Shown here piece by piece: positions 56,069 through 64,000 of a stretch of 64,000 bases of DNA; position 1 is the first letter of the stretch, and each line of letters opens with the position of its first letter. Under the pieces are notes generated by a model that was given only the letters and a program-made list of their open reading frames with translations, was not told the DNA's origin and made no database searches. This stretch comes from Paraburkholderia ultramafica. Lineage in GTDB: Bacteria > Pseudomonadota > Gammaproteobacteria > Burkholderiales > Burkholderiaceae. The stretch covers positions 58,984 to 122,983 of the forward strand of contig NZ_CADIKK010000021.1 in assembly GCF_902859915.1 (NCBI RefSeq), given 5' to 3'. The position numbers were made by a program, and so were the translations under genes.

Positions 56069-56311
56069 TACCGCCGTTTTCGGGGACCCTCGCCCAGACC
56101 GCTGTACAGTCCGAGACGATGCGCGGGCCAGCTGAGATAATATGGGCACAAAGCGAAAACAGCGCCGGGTCATTCTGCGCGCAAATTCAATGGCCTAACG
56201 GGGGCTTCATGCGGCAAAGACATTTTCCGGCAACACCTGCGGTGGTATTGAGCTTGCCGAGCGGCTGCTGTGGCGCCTGCCGCTTAGTAGGTCCCTAACC
56301 GGAGGTGAAAC

Positions 56312-57787
56312 ATGTCGATGCGACTCCGGTTCCTGCTTGACACGAATGTACTAATTCCTCTTCAGGACACGTACCAGGTTTTGGAAAGCAACCTGGCCAA
56401 CTTCGTTCGGCTAGCCGGGCTCGGCGGTCACCAGTTGCTTTATCACGCCGCGACGGTTGCAGATTTTAGGCGCGACCCGGACAGGGCGAGGAAGCACCGA
56501 AATCTGGAGCGGTTGGCACAGTACTCGATGCTGGACCAAGCCGCTCCCTGTCCGTGGAATACACCCGAAACTTCGCCGAACGACGCATGCGACAACGAAA
56601 TCCTGTACGCATTGGAATGCGACGCGGTTCATGCTCTCGTAACCGAGGATCGTGGGATTCACGTGAAGGCGCGTCTCCGAGGCATTGGAGAGCGGGTCTA
56701 TACTATCCAGACCGCCGAAGACTGGCTGCGCCGCCTGCACGAGCCCCGGCAGATAGCGTTACCGAATATTGAAGATGTGCCGCTTCACAGCCTCACCCCT
56801 ATTCTGGCACTGCCATTCTTCGACAGCTTGCGTGACGGATACGGCGGTTCGGAATTTGACGAGTGGTTCAGACGCAAAGCTCGCGAGAATCGGAGAGCGT
56901 GGGTGTATCAAGACGAGAACGGCAGGCTGGCGGCGATATGTATCTATGCCGTCCAGCATGACGAGCAGATCACGGAGTCCGGGACCAAGCTGGTCGGGCC
57001 TGCGCTGAAGCTTTGCACATTCAAGGTTGGCGAGACCGTTCGCGGCCGCAAGATTGGTGAGTTGTTTCTGAAAGCGTCGTTCCGTTACGCGACGGAGAAC
57101 GCGTGCGAGCACGTGTTTATTCACGCAAACGCGGAGAGACACGACTATCTTATCCGGCTTCTTCAGGACTATGGGTTTGGCGAACGAGGCTCGTACATGG
57201 GTGATTCTGTGCTCGTGAAGGAGCACCCCAAGAGTGCACCAAACTTACCCGCGCTACCCGCGCCCGAATACAACCGTCGTTTTTTTCCTCACTTCCGGCG
57301 GGACCGGTCTGTCCGAAAATTTCTCATTCCGATCCAGCCACCATTCCACGATACGTTGTTCCCGGATTACCATCCGCATCAGCGACGTCTGTTTGCGCCA
57401 TCCAGCAGCGTGGGCAATGCAATCAAGCTTGCCTATCTTTGCCATGCGCAGACGAACGCAATCAGCGCTGGGGACGTGGTTCTGTTCTACCGTACGGGAG
57501 ATGAGAAGGCTGCGACGTCGATTGGCGTGGTTGACCGGTTCGATGTGCTCGAAGACGCCGCGAGAATCGCAAGCCTTGTCAGTCGCCGCACGGTCTATAG
57601 TCAGCGGCAAATTGTCAAGATGGCAACGCGACGGACCAAGGTTATCTTGTTTCGACTCGTTGAACACCTGCCGGACCCAGTGCCGTATGCTCGCCTCCAG
57701 CAGGAAGGCATTGTTGGTCCCATACAATCCATTCGTGAACTTCAGGATGATGCTTTTTCCAGAGTGCTCGCAGCCGCAGGGCGGTAG
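56312..57787 (+). CDS. PIN-GNAT-EVE fusion protein
   Basis: 491 residues, cytoplasmic. Residues 5-140 look like a PIN nuclease: LLDTNVLIPL with D10, DACDNEILYAL with D94/E96, and LVTEDRGI with D113. Residues 170-300 form a GNAT acetyltransferase, with the acetyl-CoA loop VRGRKIGELFLKASF and the distal HDYLIRLLQDYGFGERG. Residues 355-470 resemble an EVE/PUA RNA-binding domain (AISAGDVVLFYRTGDEKAATS, IGVVDRFDV). GGAGG precedes the ATG. It is the first gene of a cassette with ASCH and P-loop proteins. Function is not known; RNA cleavage, modification or toxin-antitoxin activity are inferences from domains. Confidence 0.82.
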   Translation: MSMRLRFLLDTNVLIPLQDTYQVLESNLANFVRLAGLGGHQLLYHAATVADFRRDPDRARKHRNLERLAQYSMLDQAAPCPWNTPETSPNDACDNEILYALECDAVHALVTEDRGIHVKARLRGIGERVYTIQTAEDWLRRLHEPRQIALPNIEDVPLHSLTPILALPFFDSLRDGYGGSEFDEWFRRKARENRRAWVYQDENGRLAAICIYAVQHDEQITESGTKLVGPALKLCTFKVGETVRGRKIGELFLKASFRYATENACEHVFIHANAERHDYLIRLLQDYGFGERGSYMGDSVLVKEHPKSAPNLPALPAPEYNRRFFPHFRRDRSVRKFLIPIQPPFHDTLFPDYHPHQRRLFAPSSSVGNAIKLAYLCHAQTNAISAGDVVLFYRTGDEKAATSIGVVDRFDVLEDAARIASLVSRRTVYSQRQIVKMATRRTKVILFRLVEHLPDPVPYARLQQEGIVGPIQSIRELQDDAFSRVLAAAGR

Positions 57788-57791
57788 GGCC

Positions 57792-58196
57792 GTGTTGCTG
57801 TCGATTAAACCGAAATATTCCGATCTTATCCTGTCGACCGAAAAAGGCGTCGAATTCCGCAGATCGTGGGCACGAGAAGACGTGGGACTGATCGTCATCT
57901 ATGCTAGCTCGCCGCAGCAGCGTCTCGTAGCAACAGTGCGGGTCGAAGATGTCATCCACACTTCGCCAAGCAAGCTCTGGGAATACTGTCGCAGTCATGG
58001 CGGTGGCCTTACAAGGCAAGAACTATTCGACTACTTCTCGGGCAAACCAAAGGGGTATGCGGTCATACTTGGGACCGTGAGGAAGATGCGGAAGCCCATC
58101 GATCCCGGATCACTTATGGCGAATTTTTCGCCACCGCAGTCGTTCCGTTATCTGACAGAGGTGGAATTGAAGAGCATAGAATCGGCCGGCTTCTGA
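57792..58196 (+). CDS. ASCH-domain protein
   Basis: 134 residues from a GTG five bases after the stop of the fusion protein. SIKPKYSDLILSTEKGVEFR with KYSDLIL and E-F-R-R, and IVIYASSPQQRLVATVRVED, match the ASCH fold (PUA-like, RNA- or nucleoside-binding). YFSGKPKGYAVILG is a second conserved-looking block. A TTG one codon later is also possible. It probably acts with the EVE-containing fusion upstream, both having RNA-binding beta-barrels. Confidence 0.8.
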   Translation: MLLSIKPKYSDLILSTEKGVEFRRSWAREDVGLIVIYASSPQQRLVATVRVEDVIHTSPSKLWEYCRSHGGGLTRQELFDYFSGKPKGYAVILGTVRKMRKPIDPGSLMANFSPPQSFRYLTEVELKSIESAGF

Positions 58197-58209
58197 CCTG
58201 AGATATCTG

Positions 58210-58737
58210 ATGACCATATTTGTTTCCGGAATGCACGGCGTTGGGAAGACGTTTCTCGCGAAGCCGGCGAGTGAGCGGCTTGGTCTCCTCTATGCCACCG
58301 CGAGCCAGCTCATCCGAGAAGAGCGCGGGGCGGCCTCATGGGATTCCAACAAGCGTGTAGACGAGGTCGACGAGAATCAGCACGCTTTAATTGCTGCCGT
58401 CTCGCGCATCCGAGCGACAGGCAGGACCCTCTTGCTTGATGGACATTTCGTGCTTCGCGGGAGCGACGGCGAACCAGTTTTGCTTCCGCCGGAGGTCTTT
58501 CGTGACTTGGGTTGTCTTGGCGTGGTGCTCCTGGAAGCGAGCGCCGAGCAGATTGCTCCGAGACTGCAGGCGCGCGGAGATGATTCTTGGACGTTACCGC
58601 AAATAGCGTGCTTCATCAGAAAAGAAAGGGAGCATGCGGAAGGTGTCTGTTCGCATCTGGACATTCGATGCCGGAAAGTCGAATCACCGACTCCCGCGTG
58701 CTTCGATACGACGGTATCTATCCTCTTGGGATCGTAG
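58210..58737 (+). CDS. P-loop NTPase, adenylate-kinase-like
   Basis: 175 residues. Walker A GMHGVGKT (7-14) at the extreme N-terminus and a Walker-B-like strand TLLLDGHFVL with D77. Arg-rich lid region (EERGAAS...NKRVDEVDE). This fits the small AAA_18/adenylate-kinase-like ATPases. Last 20 residues contain the only Cys cluster. It follows the ASCH gene by 13 bp. A nucleotide- or RNA-end kinase role is a guess from fold. Confidence 0.75.
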   Translation: MTIFVSGMHGVGKTFLAKPASERLGLLYATASQLIREERGAASWDSNKRVDEVDENQHALIAAVSRIRATGRTLLLDGHFVLRGSDGEPVLLPPEVFRDLGCLGVVLLEASAEQIAPRLQARGDDSWTLPQIACFIRKEREHAEGVCSHLDIRCRKVESPTPACFDTTVSILLGS

Positions 58738-58880
58738 CTACTACTGCAGAAAGCGCGGCAAGGTGCATATTCACGTCTGTTTCGGACCTTGAAACGTTGC
58801 TAGGACGGGCCGGTTACGAGCTCAAGAAATGACATTCCCCAACGACACGCTCCGCTGAATCTACCTATTGAGGCCAAAGT

Positions 58881-59213
58881 ATGATTCCAGAGGTACCGAG
58901 ACTAGCCGAGGTATTGCAAGATCGTGAACGCTTCGAGACGTTCGCACGCGGAATGCTTGCCCGTGGTTGGGTAAGTGACGAAGAACTTCACATAAGTCGC
59001 GCTGTGATTGTCAAACTGCCAACACCCAATGAACTGGAATCGCTATGTGAGAAATTTGGCTCACCCGACCTTGCCGATTTGCACTACAACTCGGTCGCTT
59101 TCAAGCACGACGGGGGATTCGTCTACTACCTGTATGACATGAAGCGGTTCGACAGCGCACCGGACTTGGTCGCGGACCTGAAATATCACGGCATAGAGGT
59201 CCAGTGGCGATGA
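58881..59213 (+). CDS. Hypothetical protein of the cassette
   Basis: 110 residues with TTGAGG before the ATG. No family recognised. It is acidic at the N-terminus, with VVKL-type beta strands and two aromatic patches (GGFVYYLYDMKRF, YHGIEVQW). No signal peptide or membrane helix. It stands 143 bp after the P-loop gene, same strand, and may be the fourth cassette member. Confidence 0.65.
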   Translation: MIPEVPRLAEVLQDRERFETFARGMLARGWVSDEELHISRAVIVKLPTPNELESLCEKFGSPDLADLHYNSVAFKHDGGFVYYLYDMKRFDSAPDLVADLKYHGIEVQWR

Positions 59214-60112
59214 CCCGGCATGAAACGGGAAAGCCCGCGACCACTGCCTCTTAGCAGGCCGCGGGCGCGACTGCGACGTTGCATTCGAGGCTGATTTCGT
59301 GCCCGGAATATCAAACGTGAAGTCTGCGATACAATCTCGTCGACGTCTTCGTTTTTGTCGGCGCAAAGGGGTTGAAAATGCAAACATTTTTGATGACGCG
59401 GTGAAGGATCCTCAAACCTCTGGATCGCCACTCCATCCGCAAAGCGCATAGACAAGCTCGTGCGCACCCGACTGGGTTTCTGCAGAAATGCAGGTGGTTT
59501 CAAAGTCGCTCCATACGCGAGGACGCTGCGCCCTGCGCTATTTAGTCCACCCGGTAGCAAACACCTACCCGAAGCCCGGCCAGCCTGATCGTGTGCCGGG
59601 CTTTGTCAATTCAAGCTACCTGCACTTCCCCAACGGTTATGCGCCTCGTCGGCGCTTCGCAGCGCCATGTCCTTTTAGCCGGCTTGGCACCGCGCGCCGC
59701 GGAGCGCCGCCTCAAAGACACCTTCCATCGCCGAATATGCACTTCTAACTCGCACGCTTTTTTCAGGTAATATTCCTCGCACGATTGGCGCGTCGCCCCT
59801 TAATGAGGCGCTCTAGCTTAAGACGCTGTCTTTAGCTAAAGAAAGAGGCGCTGATTGCCGATATGCTGTGTGCGGCAGTGCTTTGTTGAGCACGTACCGG
59901 GGGGCCGCCTAGGCAACGGTGATAGAAATAACGGATTGCTCTTCGGTCGGGACATAGAAGGCCAATTCCGAGACGACCAATTTAAGACTCCTTGTCGTCG
60001 TCGCATGCGCCGCTTGCCTCGGCATACCTCCCGTATGAACCTTCTTCAACTTCGACTGGCACGATTGTTCAATCGACAGAGAGTTCACCTGGAACCTTAA
60101 CTACGTCTTCAC
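59214..60112. other. 899-bp gap between cassette and DUF262 gene
   Basis: No convincing gene. It holds a nested hairpin (59233-59266: GCCCGCG...CTGC...GCAG...CGCGGGC) and a second GC-rich stem AGCCCGGC/GCCGGGCT (59573-59602) with only three Ts. The AT-rich stretch 59755-59860 is the likely promoter of the DUF262 gene. Short plus-strand frames at 59488-59748 and 59855-60100 lack ribosome binding sites and motifs. Confidence 0.4.
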
Positions 60113-61822
60113 ATGTTCGATCCAACACTTAACGGCGTGATGACCCAGATTGACGCGGGCAAAATCGTATTGCCAGCCATGCAGCGACCATTCGTCTGGA
60201 AGGACGAGCGCATCACAAAGCTAATTGATAGTTTGCTCCGAGGTTTTCCTATCGGAACGGCGCTTCTGTGGAAAACAGCGACAATGCAGCGCTATCGCCG
60301 TTTCCAGAAAGACGTTCAACCAGACGCGGGAATCTCCATTGACTTTGAGAACGACGATTCAAGCGAACGCTACCTTGTACTGGATGGCCAGCAGCGACTG
60401 ACAAGCCTTTTCGTTGCAATTGCCGGCACATACGATGGTAAGCGGTTGTTCGTGGATGTACTGACCGGCGAACGTGGAGAGAAGGATGCAGGCGACGCCT
60501 ATTGGGATTGTCGCTTCCTATCGGAGAAGGAGGCTGCGGAACTCAACGAGTGGCCGCGTCAGAATGCCTCCAGGGCCGCGAGTCAATCGCAACGGGCAGT
60601 ATTTATCAAATTTCAAGATTTGACGCGCCTCGCAGCACACAAGGCGGGGATAGCTGCAACGCAGGCTGCGCAGAAGTTGCAACTATCTGAACAAGAAACC
60701 TTGCGCATGGTTTCGAGCTACCTACAGTGCGCAACCATTCTTGCGAGCAAGACTGCTTTGCAGATTCATCTTATTGATGAAGATGCTGCCGAGCCAATGC
60801 CGATTGAAGAGATACTCGAAGTGTTTGTGCGCGTGAATTCAGGTGGTCTGGTGCTTCAGAAGTCGGACTTGCTCATGAGCCTGCTCGATCTCAAGTGGAA
60901 CGACATCCAGCCTGAGTTGTACCGCGCGGTTAAGGACATCAATGTTTCGCGCCCCTTCAACATCACGAGGGATGACGTCCTGAAGAGCTTGCTGATTGCC
61001 AAAGGCTCTGAGACCCGCTTCGACCGCCTCGTGGCCGATCGTGTAAAAGTGGAGTCATTAGCTAGCGAGCTGCCCGGCCTATTGCCTGCCGTTCAGCAAG
61101 CCTGGAAGTCGCTGACGCTACTGCTCATGGATGACTGCAAGATTACGTCTGAGCGCTTCTTCCGAGGCGGTCACAATTCGCTGCTGCCATTCGTGCAATA
61201 TTTTGCGCTGAACCCCAACCCGAATCCCGCAGAGAAGCGTCGACTGGTCGTCGCAGTCTATGTCGCGCTTATGACCGGGATCTTTACAGGGGCTGAGGCC
61301 CGGATGGGTACATTCGCGCGCAAACAGTGTGTGACTGGTAAGCCGTTCCCGCTTGACAAGCTGGCACAGCTTGTCAAGCATCACTACGGTATCGGCTCAC
61401 TCGAAGCTCTCTTATCTCGACACCTTGACCTGACTCTCAACATCGCCCATGGGGGTATCACCCTCGACAACAATCCCGAAAACTTGCAGCGCGATCATAT
61501 CTTCCCGAGGGCGACTCTTACGAAGCAGGGTATGCCGTCGGAGCAGACAAACCACTACGCAAACTTTCACTTTTTGCGCGGCAAAGACAATCTGAACAAA
61601 TCAGATACTCCGCCAAGCGAATGGTTCAGGAAGCCGGGTGAGCAGCCGCCATATTCCGAGGATGATTTGAAGGAGCGCCTCTTGAGCTGGGAGTTGCTGG
61701 AGCCGGAGAGCTTCCCAATCATGCTGCGTGAGCGGACGAAGGAGATTCATGACCGCGCGTTGCGACTATTTGGTGTCGATGCCAACGGGTTTGAACGTCT
61801 TTTCGGGCCCGAGGCAGCGTGA
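60113..61822 (+). CDS. DUF262/HNH protein (GmrSD-like)
   Basis: 569 residues. N-terminal DUF262 with IVLPAMQRPFVWKDE (20-32) and DGQQRLTSLF (91-100), the ParB/sulfiredoxin-like NTP-binding signature. Near residue 460 the HNH-type nuclease motif QRDHIFPRATL with downstream LRGKDNLNKSD suggests a built-in DUF1524-like nuclease. Both halves of the GmrSD type IV restriction enzyme are thus in one chain, but modified-DNA specificity is not shown. Weak ribosome binding site. Antiphage or anti-plasmid role is inferred from family. Confidence 0.88.
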   Translation: MFDPTLNGVMTQIDAGKIVLPAMQRPFVWKDERITKLIDSLLRGFPIGTALLWKTATMQRYRRFQKDVQPDAGISIDFENDDSSERYLVLDGQQRLTSLFVAIAGTYDGKRLFVDVLTGERGEKDAGDAYWDCRFLSEKEAAELNEWPRQNASRAASQSQRAVFIKFQDLTRLAAHKAGIAATQAAQKLQLSEQETLRMVSSYLQCATILASKTALQIHLIDEDAAEPMPIEEILEVFVRVNSGGLVLQKSDLLMSLLDLKWNDIQPELYRAVKDINVSRPFNITRDDVLKSLLIAKGSETRFDRLVADRVKVESLASELPGLLPAVQQAWKSLTLLLMDDCKITSERFFRGGHNSLLPFVQYFALNPNPNPAEKRRLVVAVYVALMTGIFTGAEARMGTFARKQCVTGKPFPLDKLAQLVKHHYGIGSLEALLSRHLDLTLNIAHGGITLDNNPENLQRDHIFPRATLTKQGMPSEQTNHYANFHFLRGKDNLNKSDTPPSEWFRKPGEQPPYSEDDLKERLLSWELLEPESFPIMLRERTKEIHDRALRLFGVDANGFERLFGPEAA

Positions 61823-62414
61823 CGACTACCAGTAGGTAACGGAAGAAACATAGTGTACCGCTCGACATACAGCGGTCCAGCACTGCGGTCGCTGCCTTGA
61901 CCTGAACATGCCCGTGAAGCCTGCCCGAGCCGGGCGGAGCGGGTCATCGTTGGCCCGAAAAGCGTGCTCATATGAGAGCATGTCGAGTACGAACGAATTA
62001 CTGATGAGATCGCGTTGCAGCATAAGCTCAACGCCAAGCTGCTCCGACGCTGCGTCGAGCAGGCCGAAGGCCAAGCGCCCGAACTTATCGCAGGGAGTGC
62101 GGTAAGTGTGCAACCGGCAGCGATGACAACGTTTGTGCCATCTGCCCTTGAGACACGAAACCCATGCTCACCGGAAATCCGAATCGAAGCGCGCCGCGCT
62201 GATTAGTCGATCAGGGAAGCTGGACGACCCTCGCACGTCAGAATGGGTTCATTGGCCGCTTACGATCGAGCATCAACAAAAAAACTTTGATGCAGAACAC
62301 CAATGGCTGTCGGCGTGCAGGCTATTGAACGATACCGAGGTAGGTCGTTGCCGCATCGCGAGCGCCGTCGCCGAATTGCGACGGCAATCCATCTCGTGAG
62401 GCGACCTCGACCTA
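61823..62414. other. Gap, probably degraded DNA
   Basis: Short frames on both strands; the minus frame 61826-62113 (GRLAFGLLDAASEQLGVELM) has protein-like composition but no start signal or family. Nothing firm. Confidence 0.3.
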
Positions 62415-62792
62415 TTAGGTCTCGTCGTCGGGAGCGCGTGTGCTGAAGTCGATACTGACGATCAAAGCCGAGCGGCGGAATGGCACCGTGAATGCGACGA
62501 AGCACCACGCCAGGCGGTCTGACGCGGCGAGCGTTAGTAACCGTTGAAATTCGCCCTCGGTCATATCAATCACCCCCTGTAACTCCGGCTTGACCGAAAT
62601 GAACGCGCCAATGTTTGGCACCGCGGCATTGCCCACATCCGGCTTGTCCGTCAGAGAAACCTGGATCAAGAACCTGGTTACGCCGCCCACCGCTTCGGTG
62701 AACTCCCCCCCTAACTGAATCGATGCGTGACTCTCTCGCCCCGGAGGATGACCTCGAGGTCGGTCCGCGCGAGCTGACAGACTCGCTGCCAA
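62415..62792 (-). CDS. Hypothetical protein, possibly 5'-truncated
   Basis: 125 residues if the TTG at 62792 is used. The conserved-looking part is FLIQVSLTDKPDVGNAAVPN, then VKPELQGVIDMTEGEFQRLL and WCFVAFTVPFRRSALIVSID. The first ~30 residues are Arg/Pro-rich and may not belong to it. A run of seven Cs at 62704-62710 on the plus strand could mark a frameshift. No family recognised. It may be a remnant of mobile-element cargo. Confidence 0.45.
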   Translation of the reverse strand: MAASLSARADRPRGHPPGRESHASIQLGGEFTEAVGGVTRFLIQVSLTDKPDVGNAAVPNIGAFISVKPELQGVIDMTEGEFQRLLTLAASDRLAWCFVAFTVPFRRSALIVSIDFSTRAPDDET

Positions 62793-63031
62793 CTAATGAC
62801 GTGCCCGTACCGACTCAGTAATTCGCGCCGGGCGGGTCGATGCTTCGCTTTGTGCATAACGCCCCCTCTCACGGACCTAACGAACTCGATAGCACGAGTA
62901 CCCGCGACATGACATCACTGGCTTCGAGCAAGTAGTGTGCTTGAAGCGCCCACCTGCCGCATCCGATCGTTTAGAGCGCAAGCCTCGAACTGTGCGCATC
63001 GACCACCTGGTGATCGACTTCCTTCCATCCG

Positions 63032-63770
63032 TCAACCAGTGTCTTTTTTGCACGTCGAGCAGAACACATCGTCGCCGTACTGGCCTTCGAGCTTCGTTTG
63101 CAGGTACTGATGCCTGGGATAGAACTGCGCCATGTAGCGCCGGGCGATCGCATCGAACACGTTCCGCTCGTCGTGCGACAGCCCCGGCTCGGCATGCCCG
63201 GTCGGGATGATGGCGTGATACGCCTTGACCTTGGAATTGTCCCAGCATGCGTACTGGATCCTTGGGTTTGCCCCGTTCGCGAGCTTTGTGTACATGCCTG
63301 CGATGCCGGCGAGCTTTTTCGGGGCCTCGCCGTGCAACGACTGCGGGAGATACCGGCAGTCGGTGCCGATATAGGTGACCATCTTGCGCTTCTCGTACAG
63401 CGACCGGGCCGTATCGTGGATCTTCTTCGCCGACATGCCGTACCGCGCCGACATTTCCGTTTGCAGCTTTGCGAGGTTGTACGGCAACGGCGGGGCCTGT
63501 TCGCAAGTGTTTTCTTGGTAATCGGTCACGATGCCCGTCAGACCCGCGTCTAGCCGCGCGACAATCGCCTCGGCTAAGCGCCGGTCGGTGATGCGACCTT
63601 TCTCGTCAATCCCGCGGTAGTCTGCGCCCTCGATGCGGCGTTTCCAAGTTAGCACGACGCCATCCGGTAGTTTGACCGCCGGAACGTAGTACGTGATCGG
63701 CTTGAAGTCGCAGATCTCGAGTTCGCGCTTAATCACGAGCGCGAGCGTCTGAATCGCCTCCAAACCGTTG
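63032..63770 (-). pseudogene. topB: Truncated DNA topoisomerase III
   Basis: Residues similar to the central part of TopB run from about TLALVIKRELEICDF through PPLPYNLAKLQTEMSARYGM and DCRYLPQSLHGEAPKKLA to FDAIARRYMAQFYPRHQYLQ. The Toprim N-terminal third and the C-terminal zinc part are missing. The catalytic tyrosine region reads TYIGTDCRYLP where active TopB has TYPRxDCRYLP, so the Pro-Arg next to the Tyr is lost. The frame upstream (63771-63943) has no TopB similarity and reads into the repeat array. Typical of ICE/plasmid-type cargo that has decayed. Confidence 0.72.
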
Positions 63771-63899
63771 ACAATGCCGTCGGCGTAATAGCGGCATTCG
63801 CCCACATCTCGCAGTCGGACGAATGCCCCCTCGTCGTTATGCCTGCGAGCCGACGGCGCGAGTGCAACTCTCAGCGATGCATTGTCTAAGGTGTCACTG

Positions 63900-63992
63900 A
63901 CCGGCGTTATGGCGCCATTCCGGGATCGGCGTATTGGCGCCACCAGATGATCGGCGCATAGGCGCCAGCGCAGGATCGGCGTTATGGCGCCG
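63900..63992. repeat. Four direct repeats at 25-bp period
   Basis: Units start at 63900, 63925, 63950 and 63975, an exact 25-bp period. Each has an 18-bp core of the form GATCGGCGTTATGGCGCC (first unit GACC; third CATAG) and a 7-bp variable spacer. The array may continue past the window edge. Confidence 0.88.
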
Positions 63993-64000
63993 GTCCGTGA

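Noticed and set aside
58587..58832. 81-codon frame overlapping the end of the P-loop gene
   Set aside because: No ribosome binding site, no motif, and mostly overlaps a better-supported gene in another frame.
59855..60100. 81-codon plus-strand frame just before the DUF262 gene
   Set aside because: No ribosome binding site, odd Arg-rich composition; more likely leader DNA.
62877..63506. 209-codon minus-strand frame overlapping the topB remnant
   Set aside because: It is another frame of the topB-like DNA; the similarity lies in the 63032-63770 frame.

Overview
The window is GC-rich, betaproteobacterial chromosome, most like Paraburkholderia/Burkholderia (inferred from gene content, very GC-rich third codon positions, an OpcP-type porin, a bioAFDB biotin operon and a fused IcmF mutase; no 16S gene is present to confirm it). 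From base 1 to about 54,800 it is densely packed core or near-core genome. From about 54,860 to the right edge it is a lower-GC integrated element.

Layout. 1-5,316: tail of aceK, then beta-carbonic anhydrase, thiolase, SDR, acyl-CoA dehydrogenase and a SEC-C (YchJ) protein in tightly coupled order. 5,915-7,198: exported alpha/beta hydrolase. 7,205-7,895: a 691-bp imperfect palindrome with no gene. 8,186-12,585: bioA-bioF-bioD-bioB. 12,673-16,216: orphan sulfate-binding protein, a hydrolase remnant, a coupled leader peptide with a 2-hydroxyacid dehydrogenase, and HMG-CoA lyase. 16,291-18,425: ybaK-DUF1289-maoC-metallo-beta-lactamase operon with ATGA overlaps. 18,793-22,500: DMT exporter and divergent Lrp regulator, fluoroacetate-dehalogenase-like hydrolase, nitronate monooxygenase. 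22,785-28,495 (minus): icmF, LysR regulator, porin. 29,075-33,343: small exported protein, SBF-like transporter, EAL/GGDEF protein. 33,541-36,721: lacI-AGE epimerase-pfkB sugar operon. 36,843-42,433: two small proteins, a KirBac-type K+ channel, fused indolepyruvate ferredoxin oxidoreductase. 42,552-50,202: cutC, EAL protein, CPA1 antiporter, NCS2 uracil permease, diguanylate cyclase. 50,372-54,710: two SDR-type genes, a decayed SDR and a chemotaxis receptor.

The catabolic genes share a theme: acyl-CoA dehydrogenase, thiolase, MaoC, HMG-CoA lyase, IcmF and indolepyruvate oxidoreductase all handle acyl-CoA or branched/aromatic amino-acid carbon. AceK gates the glyoxylate shunt and carbonic anhydrase supplies bicarbonate. 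Three c-di-GMP proteins and a chemoreceptor give a motility/sensing layer, and one of them has a sigma-28-like promoter.

The island starts at a displaced tRNA 3' fragment (54,860-54,900) next to a tyrosine integrase. It carries a four-gene cassette, PIN-GNAT-EVE fusion / ASCH protein / P-loop kinase-like protein / unknown 110-aa protein (56,312-59,213), and then a DUF262-HNH protein (60,113-61,822). This cassette is the best candidate for an undescribed conflict or defence system. The right end holds degraded cargo: a topB remnant lacking the conserved Pro-Arg next to its catalytic Tyr, and four GGCGCC-containing repeats at an exact 25-bp period at the window edge. The intact tRNA is predicted to lie right of the window.
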